Shown here piece after piece: positions 1 to 10,671 of a DNA stretch of 64,000 bases. A program made the position numbers and the translations under genes. The first letter of the stretch is position 1; each line of letters begins with the position of its first letter. The stretch is from Desmodesmus armatus (Eukaryota; Chlorophyta; Chlorophyceae; Sphaeropleales; Scenedesmaceae), in the NCBI GenBank assembly GCA_007449985.2, contig VIIQ02000844.1, positions 65,001 to 129,000 of the forward strand, written 5' to 3'. The notes under the pieces were generated by a model. The model had not been told where the DNA came from and searched no databases. It saw only the letters and a list, made by a program, of their open reading frames with translations.

Positions 1-1
1 T

Positions 2-361
2 GGTGGTTTCGGCTGGGTTCCTAGTGGTGACGGCATCAGTGCGGCAGGGAATGGCGGGCTTGGAGCTGCTGGCGTGGCGGCTGGCGAAGGCTTGAATGGG
101 CCAGCTGGTGGCAGGGTTGGGGGTGGCGCTGGTTTGGATGGGGCAGCTGGTGGCGGGGTTGGTAGCCTTTTCGGCATGGCACCTGGTGGGCCCGGCACGG
201 CAGCTGGCGGTGGTGTGGGTGCACTTGGTGGTGAGCCTCACTCTGAGGGGGGTGGGGCTTGTGGGAGGGGGCGGGTGTCTTTGCTGCCCACCCCCAGCCC
301 GTCTCAGGGCATGAGTGCCAGTGCCAAGATAGATGTGCTGCTCACCACACAGGCATCCTGA
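2..361 (+). CDS. Glycine/alanine-rich coding 3' end (partial)
   Basis: One frame is open from base 2 to a TGA at 359-361 and gives about 119 residues with no start inside the window. It is dominated by imperfect Gly/Ala repeats of the type GxAGGGVGxL and ends with a short Ser/Pro stretch and a non-repetitive tail. The repeats suggest a structural or disordered segment such as a cell-wall or glycine-rich protein, but no family is recognised. It could be the last exon of a gene lying to the left, or a chance open frame in GC-rich repeat DNA. No splice acceptor was confirmed. Confidence 0.35.
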   Translation, partial: GGFGWVPSGDGISAAGNGGLGAAGVAAGEGLNGPAGGRVGGGAGLDGAAGGGVGSLFGMAPGGPGTAAGGGVGALGGEPHSEGGGACGRGRVSLLPTPSPSQGMSASAKIDVLLTTQAS

Positions 362-960
362 TGTCACCAGCACTGTGTTGATGACTGATGGCGAGTGCGC
401 CATGGAGGGTGCCAGTGGGTTGTACCCCACCCACCAGCAGTACTACTGCTGTAGTACTTGCAGCCATGCTGGTTTGTGGCACCACTAAGGTAGCAGTGGT
501 GCATGTCAGAGCTTTGTTAAATTGTATCTGCACATAGTATGTGGCAGTGCTACTAGTAAGTCAGCAGTACCAACTGTGTGACATGGTGGCTTGTGTTGTG
601 CCTGCAACGCAGTTCAGGCTGATATCACGTGAAGCTTTATTGCTGACTGTTCTGGCAGCAGCAGCATTGCCAATGTGTTGTACAGTGCCGTCAAGGTTGT
701 ACTGGCACCTTCATGTTGACCAAGAAGGTCACAGTGCTCATCCACCATAGCTCTACAGGCTGAGTGGATGCTGCAGTTGTTGTAATTACAGGCACTTCAC
801 TCATACATGGCATGCACCACCGACAGCATGCATGCAGAACTTGGTACGGACATTGCATGTCTCATGACTGCGCAGGGAAGTCAGCAGTGTCTTCTGCAGG
901 CATATCAGTGGCCTTCCCAGCAACATGCAGTAGCTAGTTAATGAAGAAATCAACAGGGCA
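362..960. other. Intergenic, no gene seen
   Basis: No open frame with family similarity and no convincing splice-site chain on either strand. The sequence is ordinary mixed composition with short CAG/CTG-rich words. Confidence 0.5.
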
Positions 961-1180
961 GACAACCGGGTTGAGGTAAAGCAGAGCCCGGCCACAACCC
1001 GGTTGGAGCAACTGGCTGTGCCCACCTATCAACCGCGGTTAGATTAACAAGGACGTCAACTGGATTGAAACAACAGCTGCATGCACCGGTTGATTAAACA
1101 CCCCCGCGCGGTTGTTTTCAACCGGCCACTGATCAACCGGGTTGACGACGTGCCGGTTGATTGAACCGACTCGTCAACCC
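961..1180. repeat. Cluster of CAACCGG/CCGGTTG palindromic motifs
   Basis: About ten copies of a CAACCGG-type word, in both orientations, lie in about 220 bp. Several form perfect short palindromes such as CAACCGGGTTG (about 1134) and AACCGCGGTT (about 1030). No coding signal overlaps it. It could be a degenerate minisatellite, a transposon sub-terminal region or a cluster of protein-binding sites. These cannot be separated from sequence alone. Confidence 0.6.
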
Positions 1181-1257
1181 GGTTAACGTCCTCGTTAAAT
1201 AAAGCACGGTTGCATCAACACTCGCGCTGGTTTATTCAACGCCCCCAATTTTTCCGA

Positions 1258-1775
1258 CGGGGGCCCATGAGTGAGCTAGTTGGAATGCTTGCCCCCCTGC
1301 CGAACTGCTAAGTTCAGCTAGTAGGGCGCTGCTGGCTACATTCATGACTCCCTGGCACACTTTGCGGAACCCTCTGCGGAACCCTCGATGGCTGGCATGG
1401 ATTTGTTGATGACTTGTGGTGGCCACAGCCCACAGAGTGTGTCTGCAGGCTATGGTCACCTGGGATACTGATGAATCCCTTCCAGTCATGTTGGGTGATG
1501 CACAGTGTGCTGAGGGGCTCCCTGTGTGCCAGCTAGCAATGATGCATGCTCACCTGCCAAACTGCTGACATCAGCTCGTAGGGAGCTTCTGGGTGCACTT
1601 GTGACTCTCCTGGAACAGTCTTGCAGCACCCTCCATGGCTGGGATGAGTCCAAGTGGTGTTTTGTGGTGGCCACAGCCCACAGAGTGTTGTTCTGCGGGC
1701 TATGGCCACCCCAAGCCGCGATTGACTTCAGTTCAGTCATGTAGGGTGATGCACGGTGTGCTGAGGGTCTCCCCA
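1258..1775. repeat. Two-copy ~260-bp tandem duplication
   Basis: 1258-1520 and 1521-1775 align along their length. Shared blocks include GTGGCCACAGCCCACAGAGTG at about 1418 and 1668 (differing only after the block) and a shared end GGTGATGCACRGTGTGCTGAG. Divergence is visible throughout, so the duplication is not recent. No coding function is evident. Confidence 0.7.
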
Positions 1776-2079
1776 TGAGCTGTTTGAACTAGCTGATTTT
1801 CAGTTGAAATTTGGGATTGATTGTGCCCACGTATGCTGCCCAATTGAGCATCCCAGCACACCAACCTGCATGCTATGCACCCCAGGGTGTAGGTGCATGT
1901 CTGCTAAGTGTTGCAAATAAAAGGTTGGTGTGTCTCGCTCTCAGCAGCCAAGTCGTTCTTGGGAGTGTCTGAAGTCACATTACCCTGCCTCAAATCACAC
2001 CACACACTAATGCTAATGCTGCATCACTCTCTCACACACCACCCATCACTCTCTGTCACTTCCTGTCACCCTGCTGCAG
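1776..2079. other. Upstream/intron region of the Q-rich gene
   Basis: No family-like coding sequence. The stretch ends in CCTGCTGCAG at 2079, a good 3' splice site, so part of it is probably an intron of the gene that follows. Confidence 0.4.
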
Positions 2080-3700
2080 AAGAAGACGAGGAAATGACGG
2101 CAGCGGCAAACATGCCACAGCAGGATCGTCATCAGCCGCATCAACAGCAGCAGCAGCAGCTGCAGCAACAGCAGCACCAGCAGATAGAGCCGCTGCAGCT
2201 ACAGGAGGCCATCTCAGCAGTGATGCCTGCAGGGTCCAGCAATGCCGCCCCATTGGGGGACATAGGGCCCTCTGCTGCCGCCGCTGCTGCTGCTGCTGCT
2301 GGCGGCGGCTTGATCGTGCCACAAGTGAAGCAGGAGGTGGACACACATATGGAGGTGTCCAGCCCCCTAAAGCCGGCACATCAGCAGCAGCAGCAGCAGC
2401 AGCGCGGCAGCAGCAGCAACAGACAGAGGTACTTCAGCAGATGCCACCTGGGCTCAACATACAGCAGCAGCAGCAGCAGTTAGTGCAGCCGCCAGTGCTG
2501 CCAGTGCAGACCCAGCAGCAGCAGCAGCAGCAGAAGCAGGTGGTGCCGCCGTCGCCACGCTTCGCTCAGCCGAGCATGTCACAAACCACAGTGGAGCAGC
2601 AGCCACCCCTGCAGAGGCACCACCAGATGGCCATGGAGAGCCATTATCAGCAGCAGCAGCAGCAACATGCGGGGCAACTGCAGGGACCACCGCCAAGCGC
2701 ACAACAGCAGCAGCAGCAGCAGCAGCACTCGCACTTCCCAGCCGGGATAAGCTCTCAGGCGCCGCCGATGCAGCGTCAGCAGGCGCAGCAGCAGCAGCAG
2801 CAGCCCCAACAGGTGCAGCAGCAGCAGCCACATCTTCAGCAGCAGCAGCAGCACCTGATGCCCAACGGTGTGACATACCCGCAGCCCCCTGCGCTGCCAA
2901 TTCAGGTGCAGCAGCAGCAGCAGCAGCAGCAGCAGCTGCAGCAGCTGCAGCAGCAGCAGCCACCTCAGCAGCAGCAGCAGCAGCCACTCGCGTACACTGC
3001 CTCTGGCAAGTTTGCCGCCCCTGTCCGCCCCATGGTCTCCCAAGTAAAGCAGGCGCCACACAGGCAGGCGCTGCGGGCTTCTGCTGCTCCTGCTGCTGCT
3101 GCTGCTGCTGGGCCGACACGCAAGCCAGCCAAACCGTGGAGCAGGCAGCGCCCGGTTACACCACAGGGCAACAGCAACATCAACAGCAGCAGCGGCGGCC
3201 GTGTCAATGGATTGCGCACTGCCACTCCGCAGCACCAGCCCCAACAAGTCCAGCAACAGCAGCAGCCACAGCAGCAGCAAGTAGTCGGGTCCCTGCAGCA
3301 AGTACAGCAGCAGCTACAGCAACAACTCCAACAGCAGCAGCAGCAGCAGCAGCACCAGGTGGTGGTGCTACAGCCAGTAGCCCCAGCTGCCCCTGCCGCT
3401 GTGGTGTACCCCCCAGCACACCCCCATGCAGTGCCCTGGCTGCACCCCCCTGCACCAGGGGTCCTTCCCCCGGCTGGTGCCCAGGTGCTGTACGCTCCAC
3501 AGCAGCAGCAGCAGCAGCAGCCGCAGCACACGTACGTTGTGGGACAGCCAAACATGCAGCCGCAGCAGGTGCTGTCGCCGCCGCATGTGCCTGTGGGCCA
3601 CGCTGTGCCTATGCAGTACCAGCAGTATATGCACCCACCACCGCCGCCGCCCGCGGTGGGAACGTGGTACCAGCAGCATGCGTACCATCCGGGGTACTGA
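2080..3700 (+). CDS. Glutamine-rich, prion-like/regulatory protein (frame break)
   Basis: Coding sequence appears to enter from an intron at the CTGCAG acceptor ending at 2079. The first in-frame ATG is at 2094 (MTAAANMPQQDRH). Poly-Q and poly-A runs alternate with Pro-rich segments. The C-terminus is Tyr/Pro/Gln-rich (MQYQQYMHPPPPPPAVGTWY) and ends with TGA at 3698-3700. The first ~105 codons are in one frame and the rest, about 430 codons, in another. The switch falls inside a CAG run at about 2385-2410. This could be a real frameshift, an assembly indel in the microsatellite, or a tiny unrecognised intron. No folded domain is visible. The composition resembles Q-rich transcriptional co-regulators or RNA-binding scaffolds, but the function is unknown. 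Confidence 0.6.
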
Positions 3701-4032
3701 AGGGTTGTGGCATGTGCGTGCGGTGTGGGTGTGAGGGTGCTTGTGTGCCGAGTGCTGGTCGTGTGTGTGTGTGTGGAGGGGGGGGGGGGGGTAGCAGTGC
3801 TTCTGTGCTGTTGGCGTGTGTGGGCCTGTGAGTATGTGTATGTGTGCAGACCTCTCCATGAAGGCTTTGGTTGCGAGTTTGGTGTTCGTGTGTGCACGCC
3901 GTGACCTGCCATGGTCTCGTGCATGACTTGTATACAACATGTACATGACATGCGGTAGACAGGGTATACAAATGAACATGAAATGGAGTAGACAGGGTTG
4001 TAGGACCAGGCACGCTGCATCTTGTTGCTGTG
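3701..4032. other. 3' flank of the Q-rich gene with (GT)n and G-run
   Basis: Downstream of the stop are GTGTGTGTGTG and a poly-G run at about 3777-3791, then ordinary sequence up to the duplicated flank of the rRNA insert. Probably the 3' untranslated region and intergenic DNA. Confidence 0.4.
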
Positions 4033-4066
4033 GTGTGCTGTCAAGGTGTCAGCAGTGGGGTGTTAG
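4033..4066 (+). repeat. 34-bp direct repeat, left flank of rRNA insert
   Basis: Identical to 4492-4525. Begins GTGTGCTGTCAAGG and ends GGGGTGTTAG. Exact duplication on both sides of the 28S fragment marks it as a target-site duplication of the insertion. Confidence 0.85.
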
Positions 4067-4266
4067 CACCAATGTATCCTTAGGCGGGTGACAGCAATGG
4101 GAATGTGACCTCGCACCTAGCATAGCTTCTGACTTAGAGGCGTTCAGTCATTAGCTGGCGGATGTTAGCTTTGCGCCATCGGCTTTTCAGCCGAGCGCAT
4201 TACCAATTATCCGACCCGGCGGTTCCTCTCGTACTGAGCCGAATTACTATGGCGAGATCGGTCCAA

Positions 4267-4321
<55 letters not shown>

Positions 4322-4356
4322 ATTAGTGGGTGAACAATCCAACGCTTGGTGAATTC

Positions 4357-4401
<45 letters not shown>

Positions 4402-4491
4402 AACGTCGCTATGAACGCTTGGCTGCCACAAGCCAGTCATCCCTGTGGTAACTTTTCTGACACCTCTAGCTTCAAATCCCGAAAGGCCAGT
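4067..4491 (-). rRNA. Inserted fragment of 28S (LSU) rRNA, 3' domain
   Basis: On the minus strand this reads as the 3' domain of nuclear 25S/28S rRNA. It carries the universally conserved sarcin-ricin loop AGTACGAGAGGAAC (plus-strand complement at 4221-4234). It also carries the peptidyl-transferase-region words GGATAACTGGCTTGTGGC-like (about 4430-4450), GTTCACCCACTAATAGGGAA (about 4317-4337) and GAACGCCTCTAAGTCAGAAG (about 4120-4142). Only about 425 nt is present and there is no adjacent 5.8S, ITS or 18S, so it is not a functional rDNA unit. It sits between exact 34-bp direct repeats. The fragment ends are internal to the rRNA. The structure suggests insertion of an rRNA-derived piece (cDNA or DNA) at a staggered break. 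Confidence 0.93.
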
Positions 4492-4525
4492 GTGTGCTGT
4501 CAAGGTGTCAGCAGTGGGGTGTTAG
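4492..4525 (+). repeat. 34-bp direct repeat, right flank of rRNA insert
   Basis: Exact second copy of 4033-4066, immediately after the rRNA-derived sequence. Confidence 0.85.
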
Positions 4526-5503
4526 TAAGGCACCCGGTGAGCGGCTCATACAGGGTAGATGGTGAGACTGAAAGTGAATGCCGCATTCAGGGCTCAGGTG
4601 GTGTTTGTGTGGGGTCCTTGGCAGGTGTGACATTCTCATCCAGTGCCAACTGTGTTGAGATCGACACAATGTATTGCCATCACTTTGAATCCTGCAGCAG
4701 ATGCTGGAAGGGTCTGCAAGTGATCAGGGTTCACAGTGTTGGGCCCGGCCAACAGTCGAACAGTGGTGGTGTGCTAAGGAACAGCCTTGAGTTGTACATA
4801 GTGCAATGCCCAATCCTAAGCATCACACGCACACGTACACATACGCGCACACGTACACGTACGCGCATACGTACACGCACACGTACAGCCTGACATAACA
4901 AATTGCAGGCTGCGGCGCTTGAGCCGTCTGACACTGCTGCCGACACTGCTGCCAACTGCCAAGATACGTAGAGAAGTTGAGCGTTGCAACAGCTGATGCC
5001 ACAACCAGCCTTGCTCCAAAAGCAGGAATCGCAAGGAGGCAACAAGGCTCGAGATATATGGGATGGAACAAAGTACCGCACTGTTGAGTGCCAGACACAC
5101 CCCAGCCTGCACAACACTCTTCTTACCTTCACGTCACAGTGAACCAAGGGTTGGGGGCCCCGAAGCTCGTCTAGCTGCATTTGCACCTGCATTTGCATCA
5201 TTAACCACGTTTTTTCGTTGACAGACACTACAGCTTCAGCCTCTGCGATCTTACTACAACACTCTTCTTACTAGAAAGGGTAGCGAGTATAAGGTTTTGA
5301 CCACAGCGGCTGCCACTGAAGTGGCACAAAGCAAACATGCGCGGTATGCTGGACACTATGTACAGCACCAACAGTTGCACAGTCATAACTGCTGCAGGGC
5401 TGTTGTCAGCACAGCTGTACTGCACTGTACTGTACTGCACTGATGACTACAGCCGCGCCTGTCGGCATAGCTGCAATGTACTGTAATGTTGGTTGGGCTT
5501 GTG
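4526..5503. other. Intergenic; (CACGTA)-like tract at 4825-4890
   Basis: Low-complexity alternating CACGTA/CGTACG sequence at about 4825-4890; the rest is unremarkable. The right part is the 3' flank of the minus-strand methyltransferase gene. A short GTACT-type repeat lies at about 5415-5440. No gene was supported. Confidence 0.45.
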
Positions 5504-8222
5504 TCAGCGCAGCGGCTGTGGGTCCTCCAGCTGCGCTTTTTGGAACTGGTTCCTCAGCTGCCCGCATGCTGCTGCTGCCTCCAGCCCTCGTGTTGTGCGC
5601 ACACTGGTGGGAATGCCTGCCTTCTCCAAAACTTCCTTGAACGCAGCAACCTGCAAGCATACATATTATGTAATATTATTATGCAAACATACGCCGTGTG
5701 TGACACCACAACGCAGCGCAGCAAGCACATATCAAAATTGCCAATGCAGTGCAGCTTCACTGCAGCTGTTGTCTGGCTCCATGGGCCAGGTGGAAGCAGA
5801 GAGTGCAGCCTGACAGCATGTTTCAAGCTCCCTGAGGTATCCACCAACAGCAACTACATGCAGACAACATGATGCGGTGGCAGTTGCACCTACCATACGT
5901 TCACGGTCATGTGTGCGACACAACTGTACAACCAAGCAACACAGCAACCAAGCGAGCACCCACGCAAGTAAGGCCAATTCATCTCAATGCTGTGACATGT
6001 ACACACACCTTGCCCTTGCCGGGCCTCTTATAGGGTGACTCATCCACAGGGTTCCATGGGATGAGGTTGACGTGACTCATCAGCTGGTACTGACGCAGCA
6101 GGCTGGCTAGCTCCTGGGCCTGTTGAACGTATGCAAAAGACAAAGCCACAATAGCATCACTGAGTGTGTGTGGCCAGCGTTGGTCACAAAGGAACAGCGG
6201 CCCTACCTTGAGGGCCTCAGATTCATGAGGGACTTTAAAATCAAGCATCGGGCAAGGAAAACAGGCAAATCTTCAGCAGCAGCGGGCAGCTGTCGGCAAA
6301 ACTGTCACTGTTGCAGTTACTGCGTCAGGGTTTGGGCCGCCCCTGAAGACCCTGTAGGAAGCCAACGAGGCTGACCAAATCATACAAACTACAACCGCAC
6401 TTGGAAGAGGAAAAAAGTGAAACAGCGGCTGCAGTTTGCTCACGTGTTTTGTGTCGTCGTTTGTGCCGCCCATGAGAGTGTACTCAAAAGTGACACGCCG
6501 CCCAGTGGCTTTGAAGTAGTCACGGCAGTCAGACATCAACGTCTGGTGATAGTGAAGGGATGGGGGGAGGGGAGGTCACAGATGTGCGGCAGTCAGGAAA
6601 ATATCAGTGAAGTGAACACCCTCTGGCAATACTCATCTCAGACAGACATGACGTGATGTGTGCTGCAACCAAGAGTGGGCGACTGCCGGCCGTTTCACAC
6701 ATGCATTACTGAGTAACCCGGGGCATGCCCTGCACAGACTCCAACCAGAAGTGATGCTGATGACCAGACCATGCCGATTACCGCAGCAATTATGATTGTA
6801 CCACAGCAGCGTCACCAAACTCACCTGCAGGTGGTACACTTTTGCTGAGGGTATAAGTTGCTCCCGCAGCTGCTGGTTGGGTGCATGGATAGACACAGCC
6901 AACGTTGCTGTCAGCTGATACTGGGCCAGCTTTGCCATTGCGTTGGGCACACCTACATGGAAAATGCACAGTTCGCAGTTGTGTACAGGTATGGGGAACA
7001 AGACCCAAACCTCGACAAAAGCCCGTGAGCCAATGGGTTGCCTCCAGGGTCACACTCTTCACATCACATCACAGCACAGCGCAGCATAAGGCAATCTAAG
7101 CACACCCAATGAAACGCCGCCGAAAGGGCTGCTCCTGCAGCGGACATGTGGACTGTTTGGTTTCATTACGGAACTTGTCATGGCAACACAGTGCACCCCA
7201 CCAAGGAGCCAGGGACTGACTCACACTCACACAAAGCCGCCGGCACCAATAGCTGAGAGACTCAGAGGTCACATGCCAGATGTTCACTGACACTACTTGA
7301 GGGTGCCAACTCTAGTGCCTGATTCTCACACAAAGTAGGATTTATAGGAACTTGTTGACCAGCTGAGAGATTAAGGCAGATCACGGACGCGTCAAAACGA
7401 ACCCTGTATCTCTCTGTCTTTGCCTGTACCAGTGAGACGGGCACTTACCCACAGTGATGAAGGTGATTGACAAATCTCACAGGCACATGCCAGATGTTCA
7501 CTGGGACCGCTTAGGGTGTGTCCATATCTTTCTGTCTCTTTCTACCTTCACCATTCAGACCAACACTCACCCACAGTGCTGATGGTTATGGAGCGGCCCG
7601 ACATGCCCAGCTGCTCCCGTAGGTAGGTCGCCGCTGCCACAACTGCGGGGATGTTGAGCAGCGGCTCACCCATACCCATGAACACTGCAGCAGCAGTAAT
7701 GGCAACATACAAACAGAACAAGAGTATGATGGAGCATGCATACCGGTAGATCAATCCTTTGGTGAGCCTCAACCTCACCAAAGCCAAAGTTCGGGTCAGC
7801 AAATTGGTGTGATGCCAAAGTCCCCAAGCCAGGTGCTGCCAGGCTCACGCTGCATTCACAAGCTGCAGCCGTCATTCGTTCTCACTGACATTTGTTGGTC
7901 GCTGCTGGGATGTCGGCCACATCTTCAGAAGCTGGTCAAACATGCAGGTTGCGTGCAAAGCGGCCCTCTTTAGATGCGATGCTGTATCCCCCCATCCCGC
8001 CCTACCCCATCCCGCCCTACCCCATCCCGCCCCACCCCACCCCCCAACCCATCCCAACCGCCTTGCAGTCATATCCCTCGCTCACCGACATTTGTTGGCC
8101 GCTGCTGGAATGTCTCCCCAATGGTCATTACTTGGTCGACGATTTCGTGGGCCAGCAGGTTGCGTGCAAAGCCACCCTTGCCTGTGGCACAGAAGGTGCA
8201 GCGCATTGGGCAGCCCACCTGC

Positions 8223-8256
<34 letters not shown>

Positions 8257-8341
8257 TAGCTATCAGTGGGCCTGCAGGTTGCGTGCAAAGCCACCCTTGC
8301 CTGTGGCACAGAAGGTGCAGCGCATTGGGCAGCCCACCTGC

Positions 8342-8438
<97 letters not shown>

Positions 8439-9567
8439 TGGTGATCACAAGTGATATTGTCACAGCTTCAATACAAACCAAACCAACACCTGCAGTTCTG
8501 ATACCACAGTTCAAGTCCTCACTTGGAGCAAGCAGTGAAAGAACCCCACAACCGCCTGCAGCTGCAACCCATCAAACACATACCTGTGAAGAGACACACA
8601 CAGTCAGCCGCTGCTTGCCTCCCTCCTCAGCCACCGGGATGCCCACAGTCTCCACCACACGGCCCTCCTGCAGCTGCAGCAGCAGCTTCTGCGTGCCATC
8701 GGGGGCCTTCGCAGAGTGGTGGACGGCGGAGCGGCCGGTGACAACACCTGGAAGGAAAAAGGGACACACATTTGCCTGTTCTTAGGTACTGCATAATACC
8801 GCCCGAAACCTGATGTCCTAGCGCAAGTGCTGAAAAGCAAGTAGGTGCTGCACGCACATGAAGCAGCCAGATGCTGCCTGAAGTCCTTGGGTGAGCCGTG
8901 CACCATGTACTACTGTTAGTAAAAGCTCCTTCAAACATGCAGCAGCAGCGACAACAGAAACGGTCGTCATGTGCTCACCTGACGCCGCCAGCTGCTCCCT
9001 GAATTCCTTAGGTACTGCACGGCACCGTGCAGCGCCACTGCTAACCCTTCTCAGGGAATAAATTGCAAGGACAGTTCCGCCACACAACAACACCTTTTGT
9101 CCTTCCAGCTGGGGCGTGGGCCCAGCCTTGCATCCATACCTCAGCACCCTATCATACCTCAGCACCCTATCAATTTTCTACCTCTCGATATTCCAAACCA
9201 TCGCTCCTCAGCCGCCAACCCAGTGAAGCGCTCAGATCCAAGTACACTCACCTGACGCCGCCAGCTGCTCCCTGAAGTCCTTGGGTGAGCCATGCACCAT
9301 GCAACAGCTCCTTCAAACATGCAGCAGCAACAAAAACTAACAGCAACAGCCGTCGTGTGCTCACCTGACGCTGCCAGCTGCTCCCTGAAGTCCTTAGGTA
9401 GCCCGTTCAGCTCCAACACATCCCTACAGCCCTTCAACAAGCTGTCAAGAATCTGCTTGCCCCGATATTTCGGCTGCCCCAGCTGCTCTGCCACCGCCGC
9501 CAGCTGCTGCGGGGTTTTGCCCAACAGCACAAAACCCTTCAGGTCAACCGCCTGATCTACGGTGTCG

Positions 9568-9599
<32 letters not shown>

Positions 9600-9753
9600 A
9601 ACTGGTGCGCTGCTGCTGTTGCTGGTGGGTGCGGAAGGGAGTGTGAGTGAGGTGTGTGCTTGCTGCTCTGCGTCTTGTTGGGCTGCTTTCACCAGCTGCG
9701 TGTCGACAGCTGACCAGGGACCGTCTTGGACCTTGGGGTCCCTGCAGTGCAAC

Positions 9754-9809
<56 letters not shown>

Positions 9810-10319
9810 GTGAAACGTAACTAGCACAGCAGTTTGCGCCCTGACTACAGGCCAGTTGGTTACCAAGTCCAAATGAGATAGCAACTGCATGTTGGTGTAG
9901 ATACCTGGAAGAAGATTAGCAGTAGCCATGCTGACATCAGCAGATGCCTTGCACATGCTTGCTGCTGCACTTGCAAAGATGAAAAGCGTCCCTGACGCAT
10001 GCATATGTTTCAACACACATGCACCGTGGCAGCTAGTTCTGAACCAGCAGCAGCACCTGATCGACCTGCTCTAACATATCCGAAGAGTGAGAAGGAGGCA
10101 GACAACTGGCATGCGTGCATGTGTGACACCAGCAGCAGCGAGCCCCGACCCACCTAGGCACATATGTTGGGTCTGCAGTGCCATCACCACTGCTGCCCAA
10201 AGATGGCATGACAGCCACTGCTGCTGCATGGTCTCCTGCTCCTTCTGCTGCCTGCCGCCTTGGTTTGAGTAGGACATCTCTTGCTCGGGGAGGAGGCGGG
10301 ACTGGGCTGCGTTCAGCCC

Positions 10320-10361
<42 letters not shown>

Positions 10362-10671
10362 TGCTGTTGCTGCTGTTGGCCCATTGCCGGTCACTCTGAC
10401 CCCTGCCTCTGCCAGCTGCTCCCCCTCCTCGGCCACTGCTGCCACCTCTGCCACCTCGCGGGCTACTGCTGCCTCTACCACGGCCGTTGGCTGCTTGTGA
10501 TGTGTTGGTGGTTCTGCCCACCCTGCTGCTGCTGCTGCTGCTACTGCTGCTACTGCTGCTGCTCACTGCTTTTGTGGCCTGACTTGCTGCAGCATGGGCA
10601 GGCTTGGAGAAGGCTTTGAAAGGGCCTGCAGAAGCACTATGACCCACACCAAATGCTGCTCTGCGCCACAT
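5504..10671 (-). CDS. rlmN: Radical-SAM 23S rRNA adenine methyltransferase, RlmN/Cfr family
   Basis: Methylates C2 of adenine in large-subunit rRNA (A2503 in E. coli), using a [4Fe-4S] cluster and SAM. Nine exons on the minus strand: 10671-10154, 9741-9365, 8747-8584, 8218-8086, 7684-7571, 6952-6825, 6542-6444, 6119-6009, 5650-5504. They sum to 1791 nt (596 aa) and all phases agree. Family motifs appear in order: [52 protein letters not shown] with the CxxxCxxC cluster ligands; [47 protein letters not shown]; and AAACGQLR with the C-terminal catalytic Cys. The Cys that pairs with it (in TVCVSSQ) is also present. The first ~170 residues are Ser/Arg/Gly-rich and absent from bacterial RlmN, consistent with a chloroplast or mitochondrial transit peptide (inference). 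The ATG at 10671-10669 was chosen because it is the first in-frame Met of that segment. Introns carry partial exon copies. Confidence 0.93.
7880..7975 (-). pseudogene. Degenerate third copy of the CxxxCxxC exon 3' half
   Basis: Aligns to the second half of exon 8218-8086 (FARNL...VDQ...QQRPTNV region) but has frame-breaking changes. It sits in the intron downstream of the real exon. Confidence 0.7.
7985..8050. repeat. C-rich (CCCCATCCCGCCCTA) repeat in RlmN intron
   Basis: Imperfect tandem repeat of CCCCATCCCGCCCTA. On the coding minus strand it is a G-rich block starting about 35 nt after the donor at 8086. It has four or more G-triplets in short spacing and could form a G-quadruplex in RNA or DNA (inference). 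Confidence 0.7.
8223..8435. repeat. (CAG)n tracts at two exon acceptors
   Basis: Two CAG tracts, 8223-8254 (about 10 units) and 8343-8435 (about 31 units). On the minus strand they are CTG tracts directly upstream of the TGTGCAG acceptors of the complete and the truncated CxxxCxxC exon copies. Confidence 0.9.
8263..8338 (-). pseudogene. Truncated duplicate of the CxxxCxxC exon of the RlmN gene
   Basis: Near-identical to the first half of exon 8218-8086, including its CAG acceptor and the words [12 protein letters not shown] and KGGFARNLQ. It breaks off before EIVDQV. It lies upstream of the complete copy, so either acceptor could be used. Splicing to this copy would stop in the following tract, so the complete copy is taken as the real exon. 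Confidence 0.85.
8868..9290 (-). repeat. Three echoes of the 3' end and donor of RlmN exon 2
   Basis: Copies of the exon end encoding [13 protein letters not shown] plus the GTGAGC donor occur at about 9247-9290, 8972-9016 and 8868-8907. All lie in the intron that follows the real exon end at 9365. The first and third also share downstream intron sequence (CTCCTTCAAACATGCAGCAG on the plus strand). Confidence 0.8.
9756..9808. repeat. (CAG)n tract at RlmN exon 2 acceptor
   Basis: About 17 CAG units. Read on the minus strand they form a CTG tract immediately upstream of the TTGCACTGCAG acceptor used at 9741. Confidence 0.9.

Noticed and set aside
2454..4044. Long minus-strand open frames (poly-Ala, poly-Leu, Cys-rich) opposite the Q-rich gene
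   Set aside because: They are reverse-frame shadows of CAG repeats; the plus frame carries the non-repetitive protein-like segments.
4067..4491. A functional ribosomal RNA locus
   Set aside because: Only about 425 nt of the 28S 3' domain is present, with no 5.8S, 18S or spacer sequence, and it is bounded by a target duplication.
7872..8072. Gly/Trp-rich minus-strand frame (GWGRAGWG repeats)
   Set aside because: It is translation of the G-rich intronic minisatellite joined to a degenerate exon copy.
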